DNA from: Stenotrophomonas sp. HITSZ_GD
GTDB taxonomy: Bacteria; Pseudomonadota; Gammaproteobacteria; Xanthomonadales; Xanthomonadaceae
DNA length: 64,000 nucleotides
Assembly (NCBI RefSeq): GCF_029543105.1
Contig: NZ_JARQXB010000010.1
Location: 95,998-159,997 of the forward strand
Direction of reading: 5' to 3'
In this document: positions 14,944-23,521 of the stretch, piece after piece
How positions within the stretch are numbered: the first letter of the stretch is position 1
Layout of the letters: the number at the start of each line of letters is the position of its first letter
Notes under the pieces: model-generated
What the model saw: only the letters and a program-made list of their open reading frames with translations
What the model was told of the DNA's origin: nothing
The model's database searches: none
Program-made: the position numbers and the translations under genes

Positions 14944-16748
14944 GACGATGACTCTCGGGAGGGCGCATCGAGCGCCGCGGGCAGGATGAAATGGAAGGTG
15001 GCGCCGTGGTCGAGCCGGCTCTCGGCCCAGATGCGTCCGCCGTGGCGGCCGAGCACACGGCGCACGCTGGCCAGGCCGATGCCGGTGCCCGGGTATTCGC
15101 TGGCCTTGTGCAGCCGCTGGAACACGCCGAACAGCTTGGAGGCGTATTCCATGTCGAAGCCGGCGCCGTTGTCGGAGACGCTGAAGTGGTGGCTGCCGTC
15201 CGGCAGCGACTCGTAATCGATGTCGATGCGCGCCACCGGACGCTTGCCGCTGTACTTGATCGCGTTGCCGATCAGGTTGGTCCACAGCTGCCGCATCATG
15301 TTCTCGTCGGCGACCAGGATCGGCATCGGCGCGATGTGCCACTCGATGCGATGCTCCGGGTGTTCCACCTGGTCGTTCGCCTCGAGGATGGCGCGCGTTT
15401 CGGCCACCAGCGACTGCATGTCCACCGCCTGCATGCGCAGCGCGCTGCGCCCCAGGCGCGAATACACCAGCAGGTCGTCGATCAGCGTGGCCATGCGCCG
15501 CGCCGAGCTGCTGATCACCTGCATGTAGTGCTGGGACTTCTCGTCGGCCTGCTCGCCCAGGTGGCGCTGCAGCTTGTCGGCGAAGCCGGCGACATGGCGC
15601 AGCGGCGCGCGCAGGTCGTGGGATACCGAATAGCTGAAGGCTTCCAGCTCGCGGTTGACCTCCGAGACCTGCTCGACCTTGCCTTCCAGCTGCCGGTTGA
15701 GCTCCTGGATGCGTTCGCTGGAGGCTTTCTGCAGGCTGACGTCGCTGACCGTCATCAGCACCACCTGGTCGTCCTCGTCCGGCAGCGGCATGCGCCGCGC
15801 ATTGAGCAGCATGGTGCGCGACACGCCGTCGGCGCCACTCTGCTCGTGCTCGTAGTCCCACAGCTCGCGGCCACGCAGCAGGATGTCGGCCAGGCGCTGC
15901 CGGATCGCCGGGTCGGACCAGGCGCCTTCGCCGATGCTGGCAAGCTCGGCCCCGCGCAGGTCTTCCTCACCCAGGCCATAGAGTTCGGCGAATGCGTTGT
16001 TGTACAGCACCAGGCGCTGCTGGCCGTCGAGCAGCACGATGGGCTCGCGCACGGTCTGCAGCACCGAGGCGGCGCGCGCGGCCGCCCGCGTGGAGGCCTG
16101 CTCGGCGACCAGGCGGTGGCGCGTCTGGCGCTGCAGCAGCCACACCACGCTGCCGAGCAGCAGCAGCTGGACGATCAGCGCGCCCCAGCTCAGCGCGGTG
16201 TACTGCACGCGGCGCAGGTTGGATTCGCGGTCGCGCTGGGCCAGCAGCGCGTTCTCGGAGGATTGCAGCTGGTCGATCAGCTCGCGCATCGGGTTGGCGA
16301 CGATCATTTCCTGGATCAGCGCCTGGGTCTGTACCGGATCGCGCGAGCGGGCGATGGACTCGGCCAGCTGCATGCGGCGGTCGATGGTGCCTTGCAGGTG
16401 GCCCAGCCGGACCAGCTGTTCGGGGTTGTCGCGCGTCTGCAGGATCAGTTCGGACAAGGCGCGCTCGATCGCCGCGCGGCCGCTGCGCATGCGCTCGTTG
16501 AGCACGGGCAGCTCGATGCCGTGCGAGCGCATCAGCGCCGACGACTCCACGTCGCGCACCGAGGACTCCAGCTGCTGCGACAACTGCCGCACCTGCTGGC
16601 TGTGCTGGACCCAGTTGGCCGCCTTGTCGGTGCTGCGCGCCATCTGCTGCAACAGCAATGCCGGGACCACCACGATCAGGAAAATCGCCGTGGTCAGCGC
16701 GGGGAGGCGCCAGCGTTCCCAGGCATCTTCATTGGCGGGTATCTGCAT
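14940..16748 (-). CDS. Membrane histidine kinase, CHASE3-like-PAS-HisKA-HATPase
   Basis: Inner-membrane sensor kinase of 602 aa. TM1 spans about 14-34, a periplasmic helical CHASE3-like sensor 35-180, TM2 183-205, a PAS domain about 225-335 (FAELYGLGEEDLRG), then a coiled coil and HisKA with His377 in FSYSVSHDLRAPLRHV. The HATPase domain has Asn495 in the N-box, SDNGAGFD and GTGIGLA. The FSYSVSHDLRAPL phrase is typical of bacteriophytochrome-like kinases, although there is no chromophore domain. It is the first gene of a three-gene phosphorelay operon. The signal is unknown. Confidence 0.9.
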   Translation of the reverse strand: MQIPANEDAWERWRLPALTTAIFLIVVVPALLLQQMARSTDKAANWVQHSQQVRQLSQQLESSVRDVESSALMRSHGIELPVLNERMRSGRAAIERALSELILQTRDNPEQLVRLGHLQGTIDRRMQLAESIARSRDPVQTQALIQEMIVANPMRELIDQLQSSENALLAQRDRESNLRRVQYTALSWGALIVQLLLLGSVVWLLQRQTRHRLVAEQASTRAAARAASVLQTVREPIVLLDGQQRLVLYNNAFAELYGLGEEDLRGAELASIGEGAWSDPAIRQRLADILLRGRELWDYEHEQSGADGVSRTMLLNARRMPLPDEDDQVVLMTVSDVSLQKASSERIQELNRQLEGKVEQVSEVNRELEAFSYSVSHDLRAPLRHVAGFADKLQRHLGEQADEKSQHYMQVISSSARRMATLIDDLLVYSRLGRSALRMQAVDMQSLVAETRAILEANDQVEHPEHRIEWHIAPMPILVADENMMRQLWTNLIGNAIKYSGKRPVARIDIDYESLPDGSHHFSVSDNGAGFDMEYASKLFGVFQRLHKASEYPGTGIGLASVRRVLGRHGGRIWAESRLDHGATFHFILPAALDAPSRESSS

Positions 16749-16917
16749 CTGCTCTTTCGCTCGATTCCAGGAACCGCCAGGGGCGAAGGATTGTCCCGCA
16801 TTCGACAGTCACCCGAATGAATCGTTCAGCGGATAACCGAAGCCGCGCCCCGGGCGGCTAGATGAATACGTACATCATAAAGCCGGCCGCGTGAAAACGC
16901 GTCCACACCTCCCAACG

Positions 16918-16946
16918 AAAAAAGGCGCGCTCCGGAGAGCGCGCCT
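16918..16946 (-). terminator. Intrinsic terminator of the BON-domain gene
   Basis: A 10-bp perfect stem (16923-16932 with 16937-16946), 4-nt loop, followed on the minus strand by a T run (A run 16918-16923 on the plus strand). It lies 54 nt beyond the BON-gene stop. Confidence 0.85.
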
Positions 16947-17000
16947 CGCGATGGCCGGGCCGCCTCGCCACGGCCCGGCCATCGTCCACGGAACAGCGGC

Positions 17001-17345
17001 TTACTTGTCGGCCATCGCCGAGACCTTGAGGTTCGCGGCCTCGACCTTCTTGACGCCCTCGATGCCCTTGGCGGTCGCGACGGCCTTGTCCTTCTCGGCC
17101 TGGGTCTTGACCAGGCCGCTCAGCCACACCACGCCGTTCTTGGTCTCGACCTTGATGTCGGTGCCCGGCACGTTCTCGGTGGCGAGCAGGTCGCTCTTGA
17201 CCTTGGTGGTGATCCAGGTGTCGCTGGCCGGCTGCTGCGATTCGGCCGGCGGATTCTTGTTGTCGGCGGCAAACGCGCTGCCAGCGCCCAGCATCGAAAT
17301 GGCCACCAGCGAAGCGGCCAGCGTATTGCGAACATGCTTCTTCAT
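17001..17345 (-). CDS. Exported BON-domain protein (OsmY-like)
   Basis: A 114-aa periplasmic protein. The signal peptide covers residues 1-26 (AGSAFA/AD) and a single BON domain occupies about 42-110, with the WITTKVKSDLLA start and NGVVWLSGLV core glycine. BON proteins bind phospholipid and are often induced by osmotic or envelope stress. GGGAG lies 8 nt before the ATG and a clear terminator follows, so it is a monocistronic unit. E. coli OsmY has two BON domains, whereas this one has one. Confidence 0.85.
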   Translation of the reverse strand: MKKHVRNTLAASLVAISMLGAGSAFAADNKNPPAESQQPASDTWITTKVKSDLLATENVPGTDIKVETKNGVVWLSGLVKTQAEKDKAVATAKGIEGVKKVEAANLKVSAMADK

Positions 17346-17477
17346 CGCGATTGCTCCCTTTGCGGTTGAGTGGGGCCAGCATGCGCAGCGCCGCGTACAG
17401 CGCATGTGACTTCGATATCTAGATCCCGTGAACCATTCAGCCGCTAACATAATGCTTTCGCCGCCCGCTTCGATGCC

Positions 17478-18515
17478 ATGAAAGATCTCAACCTCGCCCT
17501 GATCGGCTACGGCTACGTCGGCCGGGTTTTCCACGCGCCGCTGATCGACGCCACCGAGGGCCTGCGCCTGCATTCGATCGTCTCGCGCCATCAGGACGCC
17601 GCCGCGGCCTACCCCGGCACCCGCGTGGACGCCGACCGCGCGCGCGTGCTGGCCGATCCCGATATCGACGCGGTGGTGATCGCCACGCCCAATGACACCC
17701 ATGCCCCTATCGCGCTGGAAGCGCTGGCGGCCGGCAAGCACGTGCTGGTCGACAAGCCGTTCACCGTGGACCTGGCGCAGGCGCGCGAGGTGATGTCGGC
17801 CGCGGTGGATGCCGGGCGCGTGTGCAGCGTGTTCCAGAACCGGCGCTGGGACGCGGACTTCCTCACCGTGCAGCAGTTGTTGCAGGCCGGCGTCCTCGGG
17901 CCGATCGCCGAATTCCACTCGCATTTCGACCGCCATCGGCCGCACGTGCGCGATCGCTGGCGCGAAAGCGATGCGCCCGGTGCGGGCCTGTGGTTCGACC
18001 TGGGCCCGCACCTGCTCGACCAGGCGCTGCAGCTGTTCGGACGACCGCAGGCGATCGGCGCCGACCTGCTGCGCCAGCGCGAGGGCGCGCGCAGCGACGA
18101 TTACTTCCACGTGGTGCTGCACTACCCGCGCCTGCGCGCGCACCTGCACGCGGGCAGCCTGGTGGCCGACGCGCGGCGCCGGTTCGCCGTGCACGGCCTG
18201 GAAGGCAGCTACACCAAGGACGGCCTGGACACCCAGGAAGCGATGTTGCGCGATGGCCTGCGGCCGGGCGTGGCGGGCTGGGGCGAAGATCCCGTGGACG
18301 GTTGGCTCACGCGCGCCGGCGAGGACGGCACGCTGCGGCGCGAGCGGGTCACCACCGTTCCGGGCGACTATCGCCGCTGCTACGCGGCATTTCGCGATGC
18401 CGTTGCCGGCACCGGCGCGCCGCCGGCCACCACCGCGCAGGCGCTGGAACTGATGGCGCTGTTGGAACTGGCCGTCGACGCCGCCGCGCGCGGCCAGGTG
18501 CTCCCGCTGGACTGA
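17478..18515 (+). CDS. Gfo/Idh/MocA-family NAD(P)-dependent oxidoreductase
   Basis: Cytoplasmic sugar or inositol dehydrogenase-like protein, 345 aa. The N-terminal Rossmann domain starts LALIGYGYVGRVFHAPLI. VVIATPNDTHAPIALEAL and GKHVLVDKPF contain the EKP-like motif (here DKP, with the key Lys), and DLGPHLLDQALQLFG supplies the catalytic His region. The sequence resembles the E. coli YdgJ / Bacillus IolW branch (scyllo-inositol-type dehydrogenases). The substrate cannot be fixed from sequence. It converges on the 6-phosphogluconate dehydrogenase gene with 3 nt between stops. Confidence 0.82.
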   Translation: MKDLNLALIGYGYVGRVFHAPLIDATEGLRLHSIVSRHQDAAAAYPGTRVDADRARVLADPDIDAVVIATPNDTHAPIALEALAAGKHVLVDKPFTVDLAQAREVMSAAVDAGRVCSVFQNRRWDADFLTVQQLLQAGVLGPIAEFHSHFDRHRPHVRDRWRESDAPGAGLWFDLGPHLLDQALQLFGRPQAIGADLLRQREGARSDDYFHVVLHYPRLRAHLHAGSLVADARRRFAVHGLEGSYTKDGLDTQEAMLRDGLRPGVAGWGEDPVDGWLTRAGEDGTLRRERVTTVPGDYRRCYAAFRDAVAGTGAPPATTAQALELMALLELAVDAAARGQVLPLD

Positions 18516-18518
18516 GCC

Positions 18519-19448
18519 TCAGTCCGGCTTGCCGGTCGGCGGCGGCGCGGCGTGCAGCGCGTGGCCGCCGAATTCGTTGCGCATCGTGGCCAGCAGCTTG
18601 TCGGTGAACGAATCCTTGTCGCGCGAGCGCAGGCGTTCGAGCAGCGAGAGCGTGATGACCGGCGCGGAAACATCCAGGTCGATGGCCTCGGCCACTGTCC
18701 AGCGGCCCTCGCCGGAGTCCTCCACGAACGGTGCCACGCTCGCCAGGCGCGCATCGCGCCCCAGCGCATCGGCGGTGAGGTCCAGCAGCCACGAACGCAC
18801 CACGCTGCCGTCGCGCCAGATCTCGGCGACCTGGTGCAGGTCCAGCGCGAACTCTTCCTTGCGCTCCATCAGCGCGAAGCCTTCGGCGTAGGCCTGCATC
18901 ATGCCGTACTCGATGCCGTTGTGGACCATCTTGGCGAAGTGGCCGGCGCCGCTCGGGCCCACCCGGCCCCAGCCGCGGTCCGGCGCGGGGGCCAGCGCGG
19001 TGAACACCGGCCCGAGGCGCGCCACGGCGGCCTCGTCGCCGCCGATCATCAGGCTGTAGCCCTCCTTCAGGCCCCACACGCCGCCACTGGTGCCGCAGTC
19101 GATGTAGGCGATGCCGTGCCCGGCCAGTTCGCGGCTGCGGCGCTGGGAATCCTTGTAGTACGAGTTGCCGCCATCCACGACCAGGTCGCCCGGCGAAAGC
19201 AGCGGCAGCAGCTGTGCCAGCGTGTCGTCGACCACCTTGCCGGCCGGCACCATCAACCAGACGGCGCGCGGCACCGGCAGCGCGGCCACCAGTTCGGCGA
19301 GCGAGGCGGCCGGCGCGACGCCCTTGGCCTGCGCGGCCTGGCGCGCGGCGGCGCCGGGGTCGAAGCCGATCACGTGGTGGCCGCCGCGGATGATCCGCTC
19401 GGCCATGTTGGCGCCCATCCGTCCCAGGCCGACCATTCCCAGTTCCAT
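18519..19448 (-). CDS. 6-phosphogluconate dehydrogenase, short YqeC/GndA-like form (decarboxylating)
   Basis: Oxidises 6-phosphogluconate to ribulose-5-phosphate and CO2. At 309 aa it belongs to the short form, well below the roughly 470 aa of the classical Gnd. MELGMVGLGRMGANMAERI is the coenzyme-binding fold, VVDGGNSYYKDSQRR the substrate motif, and GPSGAGHFAKMVHNGIEYG carries the catalytic Lys and substrate contacts. The short family often prefers NAD. The ATG at 19448 follows GAGGA at normal spacing. It could contribute an NAD-linked oxidative pentose route. Confidence 0.88.
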   Translation of the reverse strand: MELGMVGLGRMGANMAERIIRGGHHVIGFDPGAAARQAAQAKGVAPAASLAELVAALPVPRAVWLMVPAGKVVDDTLAQLLPLLSPGDLVVDGGNSYYKDSQRRSRELAGHGIAYIDCGTSGGVWGLKEGYSLMIGGDEAAVARLGPVFTALAPAPDRGWGRVGPSGAGHFAKMVHNGIEYGMMQAYAEGFALMERKEEFALDLHQVAEIWRDGSVVRSWLLDLTADALGRDARLASVAPFVEDSGEGRWTVAEAIDLDVSAPVITLSLLERLRSRDKDSFTDKLLATMRNEFGGHALHAAPPPTGKPD

Positions 19449-19519
19449 AGCGCGATCCTCGTGTGCGAAAGAGGGGTGCAGATTGGCATGAACCGGCGCG
19501 GTCGGCATCGCCCGGCCGG

Positions 19520-20731
19520 TCAACGATATGTTGCGCCGGCGCACTGCCGCAGGCGCTCATCGATCCAGCGCCGGTACAGCGTGGTGTGCAGGTTGTGCAG
19601 CGCCAGGTCGATCGTGTAAGGCGTGCGCGGGTTGCGGTCGAGCAGGCGCGCGATGTGGTAGCCGATCGGCTGCACCCCGCGCGGATGCACGTAGACCACG
19701 AAGCCGCGGTAGAACGGGTCGTCGAGGATGGCGTCCATGCGCGCGACCACCTGGCGCTCGTACGGATCGAGCCGCGCGCGCAGCGCCGAGTCGCGCTCGT
19801 GGAGCAGGCGTTCGAATCCGCGGCGGCCCAGCCCGTCCACTTGCTGCGACAGCTGCCACAGCTGGCGGTTGAGCCCGTCGTAGTACGCCAAGCCGCCGTG
19901 CGCGGCCAGCGCCTGCGCCGCTTGCTCGCTGACATCGACGACGATGAAGTTCTCAGCCTGGTTGCTGATGTCGTCGAGGAAGCGCTTGGAGAACGCGTGC
20001 TCGATGAAGCCCGGCACGCCCATGAACGCCTGGCGCCCCATCGCGCTGGTGCGCACCGCCTTGCCGTCGGCGAGGAATTCGCCGGCATGCGCGCCGAGCA
20101 GGATGCTGTCGGTATCGTGCAGGGTGACGAACGTGCCGATGGACAGCTCGCCCGGCGTGAAGGCGGCATCGAAGGCGGCATCGCCATAGAGTTCGCGCTG
20201 CGTGGCCAGCTGGGCGACCTGCCGGCCGACGCCGCATTCGGTACGCACGTGCCCACGGTAGAAGGCCTCCAGCGCGGTGCTGTTCGCGGCGGCCGGCGCG
20301 TAGCCGCGGCCGAAGCTGCGGAAGCGCTGCCAGCCTTGGGCCTGCGCGCCCTCCGCGCCGAAACCGATCCAGCCGGTTTGCAGGCCGAAGAAGCGGTAGC
20401 CCTCGTTGGCCGCCAGTTGCGCGCTGGCCCGCCGGGCGGCATCGCCCAGGCGGAAGGCGTAGGCGCACACGGTGGCCGGGTCGTCGAACATCGCCTGCAG
20501 CGCGGCCTGCGCGCGCGCCGGCGCCTGTGGCAGTACCGCGCGCAGGTCGCCTGCGGCTTGCGCCTGCGCAAGCGAGGCGCGCTGGCAGGGGGTGCCACCG
20601 GCGATGCGCGGGGTATCGATGGCGGCATGCTCGATGTGCCAGCCCAGTTCGCGCAGCAGGTCTTCGGCGCATGGGGAGGCGATGGCCGGGCCTGCCAACA
20701 GCGCGCCCAGCAGCGCCACGCGACGCGCCAA
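19520..20731 (-). CDS. Exported protein of unknown function
   Basis: I do not recognise the family. The frame encodes about 403 aa beginning with a signal peptide (RRVALLGALLAGPAIA/SPC) if the TTG at 20731 is used. A GTG at 20719 is the alternative but would leave the peptide without its basic N-terminus, and no ATG or good Shine-Dalgarno sequence is available. Visible features are early cysteines (SPCAEDLL, GTPCQ), a Tyr/Phe-rich middle with EGYRFFGLQTGW, RTECGVGRQVAQL, LHDTDSILLGAH, and a tail with FVVYVHPRGVQPIGYHIA. Codon use and strong third-position GC match the neighbours. It follows the terminator of the glycine-zipper gene. Confidence 0.6.
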   Translation of the reverse strand: MARRVALLGALLAGPAIASPCAEDLLRELGWHIEHAAIDTPRIAGGTPCQRASLAQAQAAGDLRAVLPQAPARAQAALQAMFDDPATVCAYAFRLGDAARRASAQLAANEGYRFFGLQTGWIGFGAEGAQAQGWQRFRSFGRGYAPAAANSTALEAFYRGHVRTECGVGRQVAQLATQRELYGDAAFDAAFTPGELSIGTFVTLHDTDSILLGAHAGEFLADGKAVRTSAMGRQAFMGVPGFIEHAFSKRFLDDISNQAENFIVVDVSEQAAQALAAHGGLAYYDGLNRQLWQLSQQVDGLGRRGFERLLHERDSALRARLDPYERQVVARMDAILDDPFYRGFVVYVHPRGVQPIGYHIARLLDRNPRTPYTIDLALHNLHTTLYRRWIDERLRQCAGATYR

Positions 20732-20740
20732 CGAACGCGC

Positions 20741-20772
20741 ACAAGAGAAAGCCCCGGCTCGACCGGGGCTTT
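20741..20772 (-). terminator. Intrinsic terminator of the glycine-zipper gene
   Basis: A perfect 10-bp stem (20748-20757 with 20763-20772) and 5-nt loop; on the minus strand it runs into TTTCTCTT. It lies 21 nt after the stop of the upstream gene and just before the start of the unknown exported protein. Confidence 0.8.
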
Positions 20773-20793
20773 GGTGTTGCGCGCGAAGGTGGC

Positions 20794-21150
20794 TCAGCGA
20801 GTGCGTTCGCACACCGTCTGCACCACGCGGTCGCCGTTGTTCTGCTGGTGCTGGCCCTGCACGTAGCGGCCAGTGGCGCCACCGGCCACGGCACCGCCCA
20901 CGGTGGCCAGCTTCTTGCCGTTGCCGCCGCCGATCTGGTTGCCGAGCAGGCCGCCCACCACGGCGCCGGCCACGGTGCCGGTCACGCGGTTGGGGTCCTT
21001 GCTGTTCTTGTGCACTTCCACCTTGTGGCAACGCACCACGCTGCCGTCGTTGAAGCGGCGGCCTTCGTCCTGCGGGCCGTACGTCTGCGCCTGGGCTACG
21101 AAGCTCAGGCCCACGAGCGCCAGGCCGGTCAGGTATCCACGAGCATTCAT
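20794..21150 (-). CDS. Glycine-zipper 2TM-domain envelope protein
   Basis: A 118-aa exported protein. The signal peptide covers residues 1-22 (SFVAQA/QTYG). The core TGTVAGAVVGGLLGNQIGGG, followed by KLATVGGAVAGGATGRYV, is the glycine-zipper 2TM motif shared with SlyB and the rickettsial 17-kDa antigen. There is no lipobox cysteine, so unlike SlyB it is probably not a lipoprotein. Two cysteines (VRCHKV and TVCERTR) could pair. It is followed by its own terminator. The role is likely outer-membrane integrity, inferred from the family. Confidence 0.82.
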   Translation of the reverse strand: MNARGYLTGLALVGLSFVAQAQTYGPQDEGRRFNDGSVVRCHKVEVHKNSKDPNRVTGTVAGAVVGGLLGNQIGGGNGKKLATVGGAVAGGATGRYVQGQHQQNNGDRVVQTVCERTR

Positions 21151-21274
21151 GGCGATTCTCCGGTCAGGGGCGACGACGGGATTGCCATCGCATGGAGCGC
21201 ACTGTGTCGGCGCGGCGCACAACGCGCCGTGAAATCCACCGACAGCGTTCAGCAGGCAGCCACGCCGATGACGA

Positions 21275-21988
21275 TCATGGCAAGGGCGTGTCCTGCGGCT
21301 TGGGCTCGGTCGGCGCCGGCGGCGCGGACGCGGGCGCCGGGGCGGTGGGTTCCGCGGCGGGGACCGGCGGGTCTACCGGTGCGGGTGCAGGTTCCGGCGC
21401 GGGAGCGGACGGTGGCGGCGGCGGCGGCGGTGGCGTCGAAGCGGCGGTCGACTTGCCGGTGGGCTTGGGCAGGTACATGCCCAGGCGCTCGAAGAAGCGC
21501 TTGTAGAAGTCGGCGTCCTGCACGGTCACGCTGGCCACGCGCACCATCGAGTCGTTGCTGCTACCCACCGGCAGCGACACCGAACCCAGCACGCCCACGC
21601 CCACGCTGGCCGAGGTCGCGCTCTTCTTCAGTGCGTAGCGATCCTGCACCGCGCTGACGAATACCCAGGCGTGGTCCTCGCCCTGCGGCACGCAGGAAAT
21701 ACGCAGGTCCAGTTGCTCGTGCGATTCCTCGGTGGGCTGGAAGTTCTTGCTGCCCTCCACGGCCAAGGCATCGGCGCGCGCCACGATGTAGCCCTGGCTC
21801 AGCAGCGCGCGGCGCGCGGCCTCGCACGCGGCGGCGGGCGTGACTTCGACGTTGCGCGAGTAGGTGTTGTCGGAATTGAAGGACTCGCGCACCAGCACGT
21901 GGTCGGCCTTGCTGCGACCGCAGGCGGTCAACGAGACGGCGATGCCCAGGCAGGCCAGTGCGGGCGCGAGGCGGCGTGAAGGGATCAT
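21275..21988 (-). CDS. DUF2242-like lipoprotein with proline-rich C-terminus
   Basis: A 237-aa predicted lipoprotein with lipobox SLTAC (Cys at about 23). The conserved globular region runs to about residue 180 (ESFNSDNTYSRNVEV, AACEAARRALLSQGYIV, NFQPTEESHEQLDLRISCVP, and a Lys-Lys-Ser-rich strand with GVGVLGSVSLPVGSSNDSM) and resembles the DUF2242 family. About 50 residues rich in Pro and Ala follow, including a run of eight Pro, which probably crosses peptidoglycan. The function of the family is unknown. Confidence 0.72.
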   Translation of the reverse strand: MIPSRRLAPALACLGIAVSLTACGRSKADHVLVRESFNSDNTYSRNVEVTPAAACEAARRALLSQGYIVARADALAVEGSKNFQPTEESHEQLDLRISCVPQGEDHAWVFVSAVQDRYALKKSATSASVGVGVLGSVSLPVGSSNDSMVRVASVTVQDADFYKRFFERLGMYLPKPTGKSTAASTPPPPPPPPSAPAPEPAPAPVDPPVPAAEPTAPAPASAPPAPTEPKPQDTPLP

Positions 21989-22153
21989 GAGGAAAGCCCG
22001 ATGGAATCCGGGCGAAGGATATCCCTGCCGCCGTGAGCGATGGACGAAGGCACGCGGCACGGCGAACCAGGGTTCATGCTCGGAAACGAGACCCCGGCGG
22101 CGGACAGGCCGCCGTCCGGATGACAAGCTGCCCCTCCCGTCCGAGGCGTTTGC

Positions 22154-23035
22154 ATGATGTATCTGCGTAACCTGATGTGCCTGTTGTGCCTGTGCCTGCA
22201 CCTCTCCGCGTCGGCGGCAACCGCGGCCACTTCCTCGACCTTGCGGGTGATGTCCTTCAACGTGCGCACGCCGGCGGACACCGAGCCCGGCCGGCGCTGG
22301 GAAGACCGCCGCGACGCGATGGTGTCGGTGATCCGGCAGGCGCAGCCGGCGGTCATCGGCACGCAGGAGTTGACCCCGGTGCAGGCAAGCTACCTCCGCG
22401 CGCAACTGCCCGCGTATCGCATGTTCGGGCAGGGCCGCCGCGGCGGCGCGGAAGACGAGCACATGGGCGTGTTCTACGACGCGCGCGTGCTGGCGCTGGT
22501 CGAGTCCGGCGACTTCTGGCTCTCGCCCACCCCCGAGGTGCCGGGCAGCATGGGCTGGGGCGATCCGTATCCGCGCATGGTGACCTGGGGCCTGTTCGAG
22601 CGCCGCGCCGACGGCCGCCGCTTCTACCTGTTCAACACCCACCTGCCCTATCGCGAGCAGGACGAACCGGCCCGCGTGCGCAGCGCGCAGTTGTTGCTTT
22701 CGCGCATCGACGCACTGCCGAAGGAGGTTCCCGTCGTGGTGACCGGCGATTTCAACAGCGAGCCCGGCAGCGATACCTGGCGCACGCTCACCGCCGTGCT
22801 GCGCGCCGCGCGCGACACCGCGCCGCAGGTGGATGGCCCCAGGCTCACGTTCCAGGACTTCGGCGGCAGCGACCGGCGCCAGCTGGACTGGATCCTGCTG
22901 CGCGGCTTCGAGGCGACGCACTTCAGCACCCTCGATGACCGCCCGGGCGGCCTCTATCCCTCCGACCACTATCCGGTCCTGGCCGAGCTGCGCTTCCCCG
23001 CGCCGGTCACGCCGCGCCCGCGCGCGGGGCGCTAG
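22154..23035 (+). CDS. Exported endonuclease/exonuclease/phosphatase-family protein
   Basis: A 293-aa metal-dependent phosphodiesterase or nuclease fold. The signal peptide covers residues 1-22 (SASA/ATAA). The EEP signatures are LRVMSFNVRT (Asn), IGTQELTP (metal-binding Glu), VVVTGDFNSEPGSD (catalytic Asp-Asn) and LYPSDHYPVLAEL (Asp-His). The substrate could be nucleic acid, phosphoinositide or another phosphodiester. An ATG pair at 22154/22157 gives two near-equal starts. It is divergent from the DUF2242-like lipoprotein and 29 nt upstream of the VOC gene. Confidence 0.85.
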   Translation: MMYLRNLMCLLCLCLHLSASAATAATSSTLRVMSFNVRTPADTEPGRRWEDRRDAMVSVIRQAQPAVIGTQELTPVQASYLRAQLPAYRMFGQGRRGGAEDEHMGVFYDARVLALVESGDFWLSPTPEVPGSMGWGDPYPRMVTWGLFERRADGRRFYLFNTHLPYREQDEPARVRSAQLLLSRIDALPKEVPVVVTGDFNSEPGSDTWRTLTAVLRAARDTAPQVDGPRLTFQDFGGSDRRQLDWILLRGFEATHFSTLDDRPGGLYPSDHYPVLAELRFPAPVTPRPRAGR

Positions 23036-23064
23036 GCTGGCGCTTTCGCGTCGGGAGGAAGGTC

Positions 23065-23448
23065 ATGGCACATCGCAGTCGGCTCGCCGGTTTCATCATC
23101 GATTGCCAGGAGCACCCCGCCGACGAAGGCGCGCGCTTCTGGGCCGCCGCGCTGGGGTTGTCGGCGCGCGCCCCCTACCAGGAAGGCGAGGCGGAGTACG
23201 CCGAGCTGGACGGCGCGCCCGGCGGCCTGCACGTGGAAGTGCAGCGCGTCGCCCACGCCTCGCGCGTGCACCTGGACATCGAGAGCGACGACATCGATGC
23301 CGAGGCCGACCGGCTGGAGAAGCTCGGCGCCAAGCGCATCGGTTTCGTCAAACGCTGGTGGGTGATGGAAGCGCCGACCGGGCACCGCTTCTGCATCGTG
23401 CGGATGCGCGATGAAAAGGGCAAGGCGCCGGCGCACACGTGGGAATGA
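23065..23448 (+). CDS. VOC-superfamily (glyoxalase-like) protein
   Basis: A 127-aa single-module vicinal-oxygen-chelate protein of the glyoxalase-like branch. LAGFIIDCQ opens the fold, ARFWAAALGL is the typical helix, HLDIESDDIDAEADRLEKLG starts the second half, and WWVMEAPTGHRFCIVR closes it. Substrate unknown; relatives are often annotated as glyoxalase/bleomycin-resistance-like. It probably shares a transcript with the upstream EEP gene and ends at a bidirectional terminator. Confidence 0.8.
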   Translation: MAHRSRLAGFIIDCQEHPADEGARFWAAALGLSARAPYQEGEAEYAELDGAPGGLHVEVQRVAHASRVHLDIESDDIDAEADRLEKLGAKRIGFVKRWWVMEAPTGHRFCIVRMRDEKGKAPAHTWE

Positions 23449-23470
23449 CCGGCATGGCCTAGACCGGGCC

Positions 23471-23499
23471 AAAAAAAAGCCCCGCTTGCGCGGGGCTTT
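23471..23499. terminator. Bidirectional terminator between the VOC and prc genes
   Basis: A 10-bp perfect stem (23476-23485 with 23490-23499) and 4-nt loop. The eight A at 23471-23478 give a strong T run for leftward transcripts from prc; the rightward side ends in TTTC. It serves two convergent genes. Confidence 0.85.
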
Positions 23500-23521
23500 C
23501 CTGTCCAGCCGCGGCCAGGCC

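Noticed and set aside
23032..23472. Minus-strand open frame opposite the VOC gene
   Set aside because: The plus-strand VOC fold is clear; the antisense frame has no motif and includes the terminator region.
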